A stretch of 64,000 nt of DNA from Phycisphaerales bacterium (GTDB lineage Bacteria; Planctomycetota; Phycisphaerae; Phycisphaerales; UBA1924), in the NCBI GenBank assembly GCA_023382935.1, contig JAHDXL010000005.1:393818-457817 (forward strand), read 5' to 3'. The translations under genes and the position numbers were made by a program. Under the pieces are notes generated by a model. It was given only the letters and a program-made list of their open reading frames with translations, had not been told where the DNA came from and ran no database searches. Within the stretch, counting starts at the first letter, position 1. Each line of letters begins with the position of its first letter. Positions 18,031 through 27,885 of this stretch are shown here, in pieces.

Positions 18031-18492
18031 TCAGGCGCGCCCGTCGCGGGCGTTGAGCAGGTTGTAGACCTCGTCGGCCGTTTCGGCGGCGTAGATCCTC
18101 TCGCGGAGTTCTTCGACGGCCATCAGTTTGCTGATGCGGGCCAGCGCCTGGATGTGGTCGCTGGTGCGGTCAGGCGGGCTTGCGAGGAGGACGACAAGGC
18201 GGACCGGCTGGGAGTCGAGTGCCTCGAAGTCGAGCGGGCCCGCGGGTTTGCCAATGGCCATTGCCAGGTCTTTGAGCCCGGAGCATTTTCCGTGGGGGAT
18301 GGCCAGCCCGTGCCCGATGCCGGTGGTGCGGGTCTGCTCGCGCGACCAGACGGCCTCCTTGAGGGCCGGCGCGTCGGTTACCTTGCCCTGGGCGGCGAGC
18401 AGGTCGACCAACTCGTCAATGACCGCCTTCTTCTCGTTGGCGTGCAGGGGCACGCGGATGCAGTCGGGGCTGAGGATGTCGAGCAGGTTCAT
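18031..18492 (-). CDS. ptsN: PTS EIIA-like (PtsN-type) regulatory protein
   Basis: This gives 153 residues from the ATG at 18492 (MNLLDILSP). H67 in GLAIPHGK is the phosphorylation site of fructose/nitrogen-type EIIA domains. The typical segment RLVVLLASPP and the C-terminal helix follow. In the Ntr phosphorelay such proteins regulate nitrogen or potassium metabolism rather than import sugar. No EIIB/EIIC genes are present here, which supports a regulatory role. The symbol is by domain; PtsN versus a generic EIIA cannot be settled. Confidence 0.82.
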   Translation of the reverse strand: MNLLDILSPDCIRVPLHANEKKAVIDELVDLLAAQGKVTDAPALKEAVWSREQTRTTGIGHGLAIPHGKCSGLKDLAMAIGKPAGPLDFEALDSQPVRLVVLLASPPDRTSDHIQALARISKLMAVEELRERIYAAETADEVYNLLNARDGRA

Positions 18493-18558
18493 GCGGTGGC
18501 CATTCTCGATTGCGTGAAGCGATTGTTGGCCGCCCAATGCCCGGGGTCGACCCCCGGG

Positions 18559-19923
18559 TCAGCGTCGGGTCAGCAAGGCGAAGAAGGAGCCGTCGTAATA
18601 CTGGGCCGGCTCGCCACCTGGGATGCCCTTCGGCCACACGAGGTTGGAGTGAGCAATCTGCAATCCGTGCCATTGTGCCACCCAGGCCAGCGGGGCGGCG
18701 TTTTCTTCGGGTTCGAGGCTGCATGTGGAGTAAAGAATCACCCCCCGTGGCGAGAGCATGGGCAGGGCGTCGGCAAGCAGTTGGCGCTGTATGTCGCCGA
18801 GGCGCCGGGTCTGGTCGCGCGAGAAGCGGTACTTGGCTTCCGGTCGCCGGGCCAATACGCCGGTGTTGGAACAGGGCACATCAAGCAGCACCATGTCTGC
18901 CTGACCGGCGATGGCGGGCAGAACCTCACGCACCGGCATCACCTGCACGCGGTCGTGGCCGCGGAACAGTCTGGCCAGATCGCTGGCCCGGGCTCGATCG
19001 GTGTCGCAGGCGACGATGCGGGCAGTTGGAAAGGTGTACGCCAACTGGCGCGTCTTGGTGCCGCGCCCCGCGCACAGGTCGACGACCAGACTCGGCGTCA
19101 CGAGATGGGCGACGCTGCGGATGGTGGAACTCGAGGCCGCATCCTGGGCCCACACGTCGGTACGGTCGGCAAGGAGATGAGAAAGTTGGGCGGGGGAGCC
19201 CGTGAAAACGGCGCTCCCGGGCGACTCGTGCAGGCGTATATGCTCCACCGGAAGGGCGGCGAACGTGGTGTTGAGGATGGTGGGCGGCAGGCACATCGAC
19301 TGGCTGGCGGCCTGTCGGGCGTCGCGAACGCCCCGCGCATCGACCCAGCGGCGCAGCAGGCCGACCGGGAGCGATGACTGGACGGCCAGGCGCTCGATGG
19401 GATCTTCGGGCAAGAACGGCTCGGCCAGATCCACCGCCCGCCCGTCGGCAAGCAGGATCTGATCGCGTCGGTCTTCGAAGTGACGCTCGCGTCCGACGAT
19501 GGAGTCGTGGAGGCGGCGCAGCACGGCGTTGACCAGCCCGCCGGCCTTGGCACGCACATGACGCTTGGCCCACTCGACTGATTCGCTGACGGCCGCGTGC
19601 GGGGGCACCTTGTCGAGCAGCAGGAGTTGGGCTGCCCCGGCGAGGAGAACAGCCTTGAGTTTGGGCTCCAACTCGTCGAACGGCATGGTCAGGCGGAGGC
19701 TGAGCACCGCCCGCAGCGTGAGCCAGCGCCGGATGACCGAGTCATGAATGGCCCGGGCCAGGGCAGCGTCGCGTGGGTCAAGCCCGTCGGTGGGCAAGGG
19801 GTGAGGGAGCAGGTTTGGGAATCGGCGGGCGTGCTCGGTCAATGATCGCAGCGTGACCTGCCGTGCCCCGGCACTTGCCCCGGGCGGGTCGAACTCTGAA
19901 GATTGGCCGGCCTGTCTGGTCAC
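18559..19923 (-). CDS. rsmB: 16S rRNA m5C967 methyltransferase
   Basis: This gives 454 residues. An N-terminal NusB-like RNA-binding domain covers about 20-160. A linker follows, then a Rossmann methyltransferase domain with DLCAGRGTKTRQLA (SAM site), LLDVPCSNTGVLARRPE (motif IV with its Cys) and STCSLEPEEN (motif VI with the catalytic Cys). This is the RsmB/Sun architecture. It methylates C967 of 16S rRNA. It is divergent from the histidine kinase 15 bp away. Confidence 0.92.
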   Translation of the reverse strand: MTRQAGQSSEFDPPGASAGARQVTLRSLTEHARRFPNLLPHPLPTDGLDPRDAALARAIHDSVIRRWLTLRAVLSLRLTMPFDELEPKLKAVLLAGAAQLLLLDKVPPHAAVSESVEWAKRHVRAKAGGLVNAVLRRLHDSIVGRERHFEDRRDQILLADGRAVDLAEPFLPEDPIERLAVQSSLPVGLLRRWVDARGVRDARQAASQSMCLPPTILNTTFAALPVEHIRLHESPGSAVFTGSPAQLSHLLADRTDVWAQDAASSSTIRSVAHLVTPSLVVDLCAGRGTKTRQLAYTFPTARIVACDTDRARASDLARLFRGHDRVQVMPVREVLPAIAGQADMVLLDVPCSNTGVLARRPEAKYRFSRDQTRRLGDIQRQLLADALPMLSPRGVILYSTCSLEPEENAAPLAWVAQWHGLQIAHSNLVWPKGIPGGEPAQYYDGSFFALLTRR

Positions 19924-19938
19924 GGGGCAAGTCTAGCG

Positions 19939-21498
19939 ATGCACGCGGAGCCACAATCCTCGCTTGAACATTCGCCGGAGGTGACTCGTCGCGGCGTGCT
20001 GGCGCGGATGCGCATTCGCAAGAAAATGATCTTTCTGCACACGGTTTTCTCGCTGCTGATGACGGGAATCCTGCTCATCACGCTGCGGCCGGCGCTGCTG
20101 CGGGTGGTGGCGAAGGGCGAGCAGCAGGAGGCTCGCAACCTGCTCGATCTCACGTTGGCGCTGGGAGGCGGCGGGAACACGAGCCGGGAAATCACGATCG
20201 GGGGCGCCGAGGTGCTGATCCGGCGCAGCGTCGATCCTCGCTCGGTGCCCGACGCCTGGGTCGAGGCGGCGCGGGCGGCGGGGGGCTGGGCCGTGGCAAT
20301 CGAATCACGCGAACTTCCCGGCGTGGCGGTGGCGTGGACACCTTCAGAGCACGGGGGCGAGTTCTGGGTGGCCGAGACGTCGCTGTTTGGCGCGAGACGT
20401 GCGGTGCTGTGGGTGTACGGATTCACGATTGCGGCGTTGCTGGTGGTGTACACGCTGGTGGTCGGGGCTTTGGAGTTGTTCGTCCTTCCGCGGCACGTGT
20501 ATGGGCCGATTGCCCGGATCCTGCTGGCCGACCGGGCGTTGCGTGAGGGGCAGTCGGAAGGGGAACTGGTGCCCGAGTCGATCATGCCGGCCGACGAACT
20601 GGGCGAAATCATGCGTTCGCGGAACGAGACGATCCGGACGATTCGGCGGCACGAGGCGGCGCTGGCCGAGGCGCTCGATCAGTTGGAGATGGTCGCGACG
20701 GATCTGAGGCGGAAGAACCACCTGCTGGAAACGGCGAAGCGCAATCTGGCCGACGCGGACCGGCTCGTGAGTGTGGGCATGATGGCGGCCGGGGTGGCTC
20801 ACGAACTCAACACGCCGCTGGCGGTGGCCAAGGGACTGACCGAGAAACTGGCCCGGGATGGCGAAGGGGGTCTCAGTCCGGTCGAGGTGGCGTTGCTGCG
20901 GCGGGTGATCGGGCGCCTGGAGCGATTGAGCGAGGGCCTGCTCGATTTTGCGCGGGCGAGATCGCCGCAGTACTCGGTGGCCAAACTGAGGGACATCGCG
21001 GAGGAGGCGCTGACGCTGATTCGGCTAGATCGCGGTGCTGAGGGCGTGAGCGTGCAGAATCTCGTACCCGAGAGTTTGCAGGTTGAAGCCGACGCAGATC
21101 GGCTGGTGCAGGTGCTGGTCAACCTGGTTCGCAACGCGGTGGATGCCATGGGCGCGGCGCGGCGGCAGGGAGTGGTGGCGATCGAGGCGTCGGGAATCGA
21201 GCGCGATGGGACTGAGTGGATCGTGCTGACGGTGACGGATGACGGCCCGGGCATCGACCCCAGCGTGCTTCCGCGCCTTTTCGAGCCATTTGTCTCCAGC
21301 CGGCTGGACGACCGCGGCACGGGACTGGGACTGGCGGTGTCAGAGGGCATTGTCCGCGAGCACGGAGGAATGATTCTGGCGTCGAATCGAACTGGTCGCA
21401 GCGGGGCGGTGTTTGAGGTTATGCTGCCCAGAAGGGCTCTGGCGTCGCGACCAGCACCGTTGTCGGCCCCGGAGGATGGCGAGCATGTCGGACAGTGA
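19939..21498 (+). CDS. membrane sensor histidine kinase
   Basis: This gives 519 residues. One membrane helix near 30-55 (FLHTVFSLLMTGILLITL), a periplasmic domain of about 120 residues, a second helix near 160-185, then a HAMP-like linker and coiled coil (about 230-265). The H-box is VAHELNTPL, the N-box NLVRNAVDA, and the G-boxes DDGPGI and GTGLGLAV. It autophosphorylates on His and passes phosphate to the response regulator encoded next, whose start lies 14 bp inside this gene. The start at 19939 avoids overlap with the divergent rsmB. The signal is unknown. Confidence 0.93.
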   Translation: MHAEPQSSLEHSPEVTRRGVLARMRIRKKMIFLHTVFSLLMTGILLITLRPALLRVVAKGEQQEARNLLDLTLALGGGGNTSREITIGGAEVLIRRSVDPRSVPDAWVEAARAAGGWAVAIESRELPGVAVAWTPSEHGGEFWVAETSLFGARRAVLWVYGFTIAALLVVYTLVVGALELFVLPRHVYGPIARILLADRALREGQSEGELVPESIMPADELGEIMRSRNETIRTIRRHEAALAEALDQLEMVATDLRRKNHLLETAKRNLADADRLVSVGMMAAGVAHELNTPLAVAKGLTEKLARDGEGGLSPVEVALLRRVIGRLERLSEGLLDFARARSPQYSVAKLRDIAEEALTLIRLDRGAEGVSVQNLVPESLQVEADADRLVQVLVNLVRNAVDAMGAARRQGVVAIEASGIERDGTEWIVLTVTDDGPGIDPSVLPRLFEPFVSSRLDDRGTGLGLAVSEGIVREHGGMILASNRTGRSGAVFEVMLPRRALASRPAPLSAPEDGEHVGQ

Positions 21499-22105
21499 AC
21501 GCCAGACCCCGCTGGCCATCGTCGCGTTGGACGACGATGCGGACTTCCGCCAGTTCATCAGCGTGACGCTGGCCGCGGAGGGGCACGATGTGCGCACCGT
21601 CGCGACGCCGGACGAGTTTTTCGCCGCGTGCGAGCGCGGACTGCCTGATGTGGTGTTGCTGGACATCAAGATGGGGCGTGCGAGCGGGGAAGAGGTGCTG
21701 GCCGAGATCCGGCGTCGGTGGAGCCGCCTGTGCGTGATCGTGGTGACCGGGTACCCGAGCATGGAGACCATGCGGCAGACGTTCAAGCAGGACGTGTTTG
21801 ACTATCTGGCCAAGCCGTTCTCGCTGGCGGACCTGCGGCACGTGCTGGCGCAGGCGGCCGAATCGTTCGGGCTCGGGCAGCGGCCGCAGGATCGGCTGCG
21901 GCATGAACTCGGACGTCAGATCCGATTGGCGCGGACGGAGCGCAGTTGGACGCTGAAGGAACTGAGCGAGTCGTCGGGCGTGAGCGTGAGCCAGTTGTCT
22001 TCGATCGAACGCGGCACGCACCTGCCCAGCCTCGAATCACTGCTGGCGATCGCCGGGGCATTGGGCCGGCAGCCGTCGAGGTGGATGGAGGCAGCCGGGT
22101 TCTAG
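21485..22105 (+). CDS. response regulator with receiver and XRE-type HTH
   Basis: This gives 206 residues from the ATG at 21485 (GGAGG upstream). The receiver has acidic residues D16-D18, phosphoacceptor D60 (VVLLDIKM), T88 and K110. After a short linker, residues 141-196 form a Cro/C1-type helix-turn-helix (SWTLKELSESSGVSVSQLSSIERG). Most regulators carry OmpR, NarL or Fis-type output domains; XRE output is uncommon. It overlaps its kinase gene by 14 bp, so the pair is co-translated. The targets are unknown. Confidence 0.92.
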   Translation: MSDSERQTPLAIVALDDDADFRQFISVTLAAEGHDVRTVATPDEFFAACERGLPDVVLLDIKMGRASGEEVLAEIRRRWSRLCVIVVTGYPSMETMRQTFKQDVFDYLAKPFSLADLRHVLAQAAESFGLGQRPQDRLRHELGRQIRLARTERSWTLKELSESSGVSVSQLSSIERGTHLPSLESLLAIAGALGRQPSRWMEAAGF

Positions 22106-22236
22106 GCCGGTCGGCGCGGGATCGGGAAGGGGCGTGCGGTGCGCAACGCCAGGCAGGCGTGGCCTGTTGGAACCGCGCCTGCACTGGAGTTCCAAGTGGC
22201 GATCCCGTCGATCGCGTCGATCAAGGCGGTCAGAAT

Positions 22237-24768
22237 TCAGGGACAGCCGGCAGAGAACTGATTCAGGAAGGCGGAAACGTCGAAGAAGTCGAAGTTGCCG
22301 TCATGGGTGAAGTCGGCCTGGGGTTGACCACTCGCAAAGGCGGAGAGGAAGGCAGAGACGTCGAAGAAGTTGAGCACGCCGTCGGAGTTGAAGTCGGCGG
22401 GGCAGTCGATGGCATCGGCGATGGTGAAGCGGGCGAAGGCGTAGAGCCCGCTGGGGAAGGGCTCGGTGCGGGTGAGGTTGCCGACGGTGTAGGTGAGCAT
22501 GCCGCCCGGGGAGCAGTTCCCGTTCCGGGCTGCGTCGTTTCGGACGTGGAAGTTATTCGAGAAGGCCATGCCTTTGCCGCCGAAGCAGATGTAGTAGTCG
22601 CCGGCGGACAGGCGGCGAACGATCCGACTCTGCACCCCGCAGGCATCGTCGTTTTGTGAGAGCAACATGCCCTGCATGTCGTAGAGCGCAATCTCGGTGT
22701 CGAAGTCGCTGCCGCAGGTGGAGTAGGTGATGCTCACCCGGGGTTCGCCGATGACGCCAAGGTACTGGGCCTGATCGGGACCGATGTTCTGGCAGGTGTC
22801 GGGGATTCCGTCGGCGTTGCAGTCGAGTTCGCAGGCGTCGGGGACGCCGTTGCCGTCGCAGTCGGGATCGAGCGGGTCGTGAATGCCGTTCCCGTCACAG
22901 TCCTGGAAGTTCAGCGCTCGCAGGTGCAGAGTGGGAACGAGTTCCCATCCGCCAAGGTTGCGAGCCTCGCGCATCATGTAGAGTTCGGCCTGGCTCTGGT
23001 CGCAGAGCATGAGCAGTTCGACGCGGTGCCAACCCTGGCGCAACTGCACGAAGTTCTGGGGGGAAACCCAGGAGCCGGCGTCCCAGTAGTTTGGAATGGC
23101 TGGGCGGTTCAGTGCTCCGATCAACGAGCCGTCGACCCACAACTGCATGGGCGAGGTGTTTCGAACCCGCAGCGCATACTCATCGTGAGCGGGCGCGAAC
23201 ATCCAAGCGGACAGGCGAATCACGCGCGTCTGAGTGTTCGGGAACGTGGCCGTGGTGCTCATGTCAGGGACCAGCCCGCTCTCGGTCAGCGTGACGTCCG
23301 GGCTGTCGGGATTGAAGTTGTTCAGGTTCGTCAGCCCTGGCGTGAGGTAGACAGAGCGGTGCACTCCCAGGTAGGCGAACGGCGTGCCCTGGCCGGGGAG
23401 GAAGGACTCGCACTCATCGGGGCGTGAGTCGCCGTCAACGTCCTGGGAGGAGCCGATCAGGATGTCGGCCAGGTCGGGCACGAGATTTGCGTTGCAGTCG
23501 CCCGAGGTTTCAGGAATCACCACGCTCCAGCCCATGTCGTCGAGAGGCTGGTAGTCAGCGCGTGTCCAGAAGTTCGGGCAGCGCGTGCGCCCGACTGCCG
23601 ATACCGGGTCCATGATTCCGAGTTTGGAGTTGAAGTCGGACCGATACTCCAGGTGAGAAGGCTGATGGGAGTCGCCCGATTCCAGGGCCGTCACGTAACC
23701 ATTCGGCCAACTGGAGTAGAAGTGCTGTTCATTGATGTAGCCGGCGCCGATGCGGGTGTTGCCGGCAAACGTGGCCGCGCTGAACGGCAGGTTCACGAAC
23801 CGGAACCGAGCGATGTCGAGCCCCTCCGGAGCGCCCCATCCCTGCCCGCCCTGGTCGATGGTGCTGGTGAAGCCGAGAGAGTGCGTGAACTCGTGCACTG
23901 CCACGTCGGCCAGCGACTGCCGATTGCTCGGCAGAGAGTTACAACTGAAGAAGTGCCAACTGGTCCTGGTGTTGAAACTGAGCGTGGTGGCGGTGGCCGG
24001 ACCGAGCACGTTCTCGCCGAAAATGGCGCGCAACTGCGCATCGGTGACGCGGACCTGGGTCTGGTCGACGACGCCTCCGCTGGAGTTGATCATCGGGAGA
24101 GAGGCAGTGGGGAGCCCCATCGCCAAGGCGCTATCCTCGCGCACCTGGGAGGCACGCAGGCCTTCGACATAGACCGACCAGGGCAGCGTGAAGCGGGTGC
24201 TCGAGGCGGTACCGATCGCATTGTCGTTGCTTGGGTTGGAGTCGGTCGAGAAGTCGTACGCATCGAGCAGGATGCGCGTGGTGACGCGGTTGTCGAGCGA
24301 GTCGGCGATGTACTGGGCGGCCGAACGAATTGTGGGCAGGTAGAAGGCGATCAGCGTCGGATTGGTCTGGTCGTACACTAACTCGAAGCGTGGGGCGATG
24401 CCGACAAACTCGCTGGACGAGCGCGTGCCGGTCTCGGTCTCGAAGTCGCGCCGGGCGTGGGCGTAGAGGTCTTCGACCGAAGCCGTGGCCCCTTCCGGCC
24501 CGCAAATTCCCTTGTACACGCGCTCGCGGGCCATGATGCCGAGGGCCCGTGCCTCCTGGGGCAGGTCGAGTGGCACGACCAGTTCGGGGTGCTCTGGCGA
24601 GCCCTCCACGCGGGCCAGCGCGAGCAAGGTCGCAATCTGGTCGGGTGTGCGGGCTGACTCGATCTCACTCGGCTCGGTTGGGTGGGTGATCGGAGTGGGG
24701 GCGGGCGTTGGACCTTGCACAGAGACCAGGTTGCCTGCGACGGTGGCGATGAGGAGGGTGATATTCAT
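22237..24768 (-). CDS. secreted metalloprotease-like protein with dockerin-like tail
   Basis: This gives 843 residues from the ATG at 24768 (GGGAG upstream) with a signal peptide. The zinc motif HEFTHSLGF lies near residue 295 and is followed by WGAPEGLDIARF. The HExxH plus downstream residues fit a zinc metalloprotease, although the third ligand is unclear. The C-half has a beta-rich region, then Asp/Cys-rich calcium-type repeats (CDGNGIHDP, CDGNGVPDAC, CNADGIPDTC). It ends with two dockerin-like repeats, each containing FFDVSAFL. Such tails are common in Phycisphaerae secreted proteins. The likely role is extracellular or surface protein breakdown. Confidence 0.78.
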   Translation of the reverse strand: MNITLLIATVAGNLVSVQGPTPAPTPITHPTEPSEIESARTPDQIATLLALARVEGSPEHPELVVPLDLPQEARALGIMARERVYKGICGPEGATASVEDLYAHARRDFETETGTRSSSEFVGIAPRFELVYDQTNPTLIAFYLPTIRSAAQYIADSLDNRVTTRILLDAYDFSTDSNPSNDNAIGTASSTRFTLPWSVYVEGLRASQVREDSALAMGLPTASLPMINSSGGVVDQTQVRVTDAQLRAIFGENVLGPATATTLSFNTRTSWHFFSCNSLPSNRQSLADVAVHEFTHSLGFTSTIDQGGQGWGAPEGLDIARFRFVNLPFSAATFAGNTRIGAGYINEQHFYSSWPNGYVTALESGDSHQPSHLEYRSDFNSKLGIMDPVSAVGRTRCPNFWTRADYQPLDDMGWSVVIPETSGDCNANLVPDLADILIGSSQDVDGDSRPDECESFLPGQGTPFAYLGVHRSVYLTPGLTNLNNFNPDSPDVTLTESGLVPDMSTTATFPNTQTRVIRLSAWMFAPAHDEYALRVRNTSPMQLWVDGSLIGALNRPAIPNYWDAGSWVSPQNFVQLRQGWHRVELLMLCDQSQAELYMMREARNLGGWELVPTLHLRALNFQDCDGNGIHDPLDPDCDGNGVPDACELDCNADGIPDTCQNIGPDQAQYLGVIGEPRVSITYSTCGSDFDTEIALYDMQGMLLSQNDDACGVQSRIVRRLSAGDYYICFGGKGMAFSNNFHVRNDAARNGNCSPGGMLTYTVGNLTRTEPFPSGLYAFARFTIADAIDCPADFNSDGVLNFFDVSAFLSAFASGQPQADFTHDGNFDFFDVSAFLNQFSAGCP

Positions 24769-24888
24769 GACGTGCTCCCGGTGTTCGCCGGCCGGCCGCC
24801 AGTTGGGCGGGTGACCGGTCGAAATCCGTGCGACGTCACATGGGCGGGAGCGCAATGCTGATGGGAAAAAACGGCGACCCCGGCGGTT

Positions 24889-27885
24889 TCAGGGATCGAG
24901 GATGGACCGGAAACGCCGGGCCGCCTCGTCATGCCCGGCCGATGGGTCGACCTCATGGAGTTGGGAATAGGCCCGGACAAGCAGGCGGGCGGCCTGAAGC
25001 GACAGGTCTCCGGGCTGTCCATCCTCGCTGCACCCGAGGGCAAATGCTTCGGTCAGGGGCCCAAGGGCGTCGGCGGCCTGTCCATTCTCCAGTCTTGCGC
25101 GACCCAGAGCGATAAGCACGCCGGCCAGGTCAATAGGGCGCCCGGCCCAGGCTTGGCGTGCTCCCGGCTCTTCAACCTCGATCACCCGCAGAGCGTCCTC
25201 GGCGCGTCCCGAGTCCAGCAGCGACCGAGCCAGGTTCACTCCCGCCCGCAGGCGATCCGGATCGGTCGGGAGCAGGTCGCGTGCGCGCGCCGCGTACACC
25301 GTTTCGTACAACTCGCATGCGTTCTCTGGCTCGCCCATCCGATCGCGCAGCGCGGCCAGGTTCATCATCGTTCGAAGCGTGTCGGGGTGATCTCTGCCTT
25401 GAAGGCGAAGTTTGAGTTCGTAGGTTGACTCAAGGAGGGGCCGAGCCTCGCCGAGCCGGCCCAACTCCACCAGCACGCCGCCGAGGTTGTTCATGGCCCG
25501 GAGCGCGTGGGCATGTTCTGAGCCGAGCACACGCTGACACAGGGGGAGGAGGTTGCCCAGAAGTTCGGCGGCCTCTTCGTACCGTTTTGTGCTGGCCAGC
25601 AGCGCCGAGAGGTTGATGTTGGCGGCCAGGGTGCTGGGATGCTCGGGCCCGAGCAGATTGGCCTGGAGCGAGGCCACGTCACGGGCCACCACCAGCCCAT
25701 CCTCCGTCCTTCCCTGCCGCAGCAGCAAGTACGACAGATTACCCATCATCGTCTGCAGAGAGGGGTGCCGCTCGCCGAAGATGCGCCGCGCCAGGTCGAT
25801 GGCTTCGCGCACGGCCGGTTCGGCCTCGGCAAAGCGCCCGAGCATCACCAAGTTCACGCCATGCGAGTTGAGCATCAGAATGAACCTCGGATTGTGGTTC
25901 CCGTACTTCTCCCGCATGAGTTGCATCGCCGGGACCAGCAGTTCATCGGCCTCGGCTACGCGCCCCTTGTCGGTCAGGTTGGCCGAGATCGAGTGCACCA
26001 GCGCCAGCGTGTTTTCGTCGTCATTGCCGAAAGTCCGGCGGTGCTCGGCGAGCAGGTCCCTGGCGTCCGAGAGTGCCTGTTCACTGGTCTCGTCCGCTTT
26101 CATGCGCAGAACCGCCAGACTCCGCCGCGCTTCCAGAGTGGAGCGATGGTTGGCTCCGAGGTGGTCCGTGAGCAACGCGACGTTCTGCTCGAGCAACCGG
26201 GCGGCGGAAGGCAGGTCGCCCGATTCATCGAGTGTCTCGGCCAGCACTGCGCGGGCCTCGATGGTCAGAGGATCTCCCTCGCCCGAAAGGGCCAGTCGCG
26301 TGTCGTATGCCGAGCGGGCGAACGGGAGCGCGACCGATGGCATGCCGATCCGCGTGTACGCCCGCGCCAGAGTGGCTTCCAATTCGGAACGCACCGAATC
26401 ATCGGCGACTTGACTGTCCCTGACGCGAGCGGCCGTTGCGTCCAGCACGCTCCGCAAGAGCGTGGTGTCTCGCCCGAGCGCCACGTCGGGCGAAATCGAG
26501 GTGAGCATCTCGGTCAGCAACTGCTTGATTTCGTTGGCGCGGGACAGTTCGGCCACGGCGGCCTTTTCCGCTCTCGTCGACCGCACCGCAAACGCCACGG
26601 TGCCCGCGATGCCGAACGCCAACACCAGGGCAAACGCCGCGCCGATGCCCAGCCCGACGCGATGACGGCGCACGAACTTTCGAGCCCGGTACGCAGCGCT
26701 GGGGGGCGAGGCCTCGATCGGCTCGTGGCGCAGGAAGCGCAGCACGTCGGCCGACAGGGCGCCCGGCGTGTCGTACCGGCGTGCCCGGTCCTTCTCCAGC
26801 GCCTTCATCACGATCCAGTCCAGTTCGCCTCGCACCGTGGCGCCCAGCCGAGTCGGTTCCGTCCGTCTCAGCGCTGCCACGCTCGATGCTTTTCCCAGCG
26901 TGCTCAGGCGTGCGCTCGGGCGAGGCGGCGTCTGCTCGCGGATGATGCGCTGCAGTTCGCCGTAGCCGGCCGACAGCAGAACAGTCGTGTCGAACGGCGT
27001 TTCGCCCGTCAGCAACTCGTACAGCAGCACGCCGAGCGAATACACATCGCATCGGGTGTCCACATCATCCGGGCGATCACTTGCCTGCTCGGGGCTCATG
27101 TACGCCGGCGTGCCGATCCACTGCCGCGCTTCGGTTAGAACTGTCTTCTCGGTCTCTCGTGCCTGCGTCGCCTTGGCGATGCCGAAGTCGATCACCTTCG
27201 GCACGGGCTGTCCGTCCTGCTCGGCCACCAGCACGTTGCTCGGCTTGATGTCGCGGTGGATAATCCCCTTCTGGTGCGCGTGTTGCACGGCCGCACACAC
27301 CCGCCGGAAAAGGTCCAGGCGTTCGGGCACCGTCAATCGTCGTCTGTCGCAGAACGTGGTGATCGGCTCGCCGCGGACCAACTCCATGACGAAGTACGGG
27401 CGTCCGCTCCGGGTTGCGCCCGCGTCGTACACCCGTGCGATGCCGGGATGATCCATGCGCGCCAGGGCCTGGCGTTCGGCCTCGAAGCGAGCGATTACCC
27501 GCCGCGTGTCCATGCCCAATTTGATGATCTTGAGCGCCACCTCTCGCCGGATTGGCTGGTGCTGCTCGGCCATGTAGACCGTCCCGAAGCCGCCCTGCCC
27601 GAGTCGCCTGACCAGGGTGTACCGATCGATCACGGCGCCAGGCTGCTCCTCGGGGCTTCCGCCTGCATCGTCGGGCGGCGGATCGGTGCTCGTGAGTCCG
27701 CCCGTCGGGTGATCCAGGAAGCCCGCCTCGCCAGCGCCGCTCAGCGCATCGAGCAGGCTTGCGACGCGTGAACGCAGATCGGCGTCGCCCGCGCAGGCCT
27801 GATGCAGAAACGCTTCGCGATCCTCTTCGGCCAGGTCCAGCGCCGCCTCAAAGATCTCCACTTCGCGATCCGACGCTCTGTTCAT
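24889..27885 (-). CDS. Ser/Thr protein kinase with C-terminal TPR region
   Basis: This gives 998 residues from the ATG at 27885, whose ATGA overlaps the stop of the sigma-factor gene. The kinase domain (about 80-350) has GQGGFGTVY, the catalytic Lys in VALKIIK, HRDIKPSNVL, DFGIAK and a conserved SPEQ. One membrane helix follows (GIGAAFALVLAFGIAGTVAF, near 430). The rest is a long array of TPR-like helical pairs with LGPEHPSTLAA-type repeats. The typical planctomycete ECF-like sigma/kinase pair suggests the kinase controls the sigma factor or shares its signal. Confidence 0.9.
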   Translation of the reverse strand: MNRASDREVEIFEAALDLAEEDREAFLHQACAGDADLRSRVASLLDALSGAGEAGFLDHPTGGLTSTDPPPDDAGGSPEEQPGAVIDRYTLVRRLGQGGFGTVYMAEQHQPIRREVALKIIKLGMDTRRVIARFEAERQALARMDHPGIARVYDAGATRSGRPYFVMELVRGEPITTFCDRRRLTVPERLDLFRRVCAAVQHAHQKGIIHRDIKPSNVLVAEQDGQPVPKVIDFGIAKATQARETEKTVLTEARQWIGTPAYMSPEQASDRPDDVDTRCDVYSLGVLLYELLTGETPFDTTVLLSAGYGELQRIIREQTPPRPSARLSTLGKASSVAALRRTEPTRLGATVRGELDWIVMKALEKDRARRYDTPGALSADVLRFLRHEPIEASPPSAAYRARKFVRRHRVGLGIGAAFALVLAFGIAGTVAFAVRSTRAEKAAVAELSRANEIKQLLTEMLTSISPDVALGRDTTLLRSVLDATAARVRDSQVADDSVRSELEATLARAYTRIGMPSVALPFARSAYDTRLALSGEGDPLTIEARAVLAETLDESGDLPSAARLLEQNVALLTDHLGANHRSTLEARRSLAVLRMKADETSEQALSDARDLLAEHRRTFGNDDENTLALVHSISANLTDKGRVAEADELLVPAMQLMREKYGNHNPRFILMLNSHGVNLVMLGRFAEAEPAVREAIDLARRIFGERHPSLQTMMGNLSYLLLRQGRTEDGLVVARDVASLQANLLGPEHPSTLAANINLSALLASTKRYEEAAELLGNLLPLCQRVLGSEHAHALRAMNNLGGVLVELGRLGEARPLLESTYELKLRLQGRDHPDTLRTMMNLAALRDRMGEPENACELYETVYAARARDLLPTDPDRLRAGVNLARSLLDSGRAEDALRVIEVEEPGARQAWAGRPIDLAGVLIALGRARLENGQAADALGPLTEAFALGCSEDGQPGDLSLQAARLLVRAYSQLHEVDPSAGHDEAARRFRSILDP

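Noticed and set aside
22900..24400. Plus-strand frames opposite the metalloprotease-like gene.
   Set aside because: No motifs, composition of a shadow, and the minus strand has a full secreted protein.
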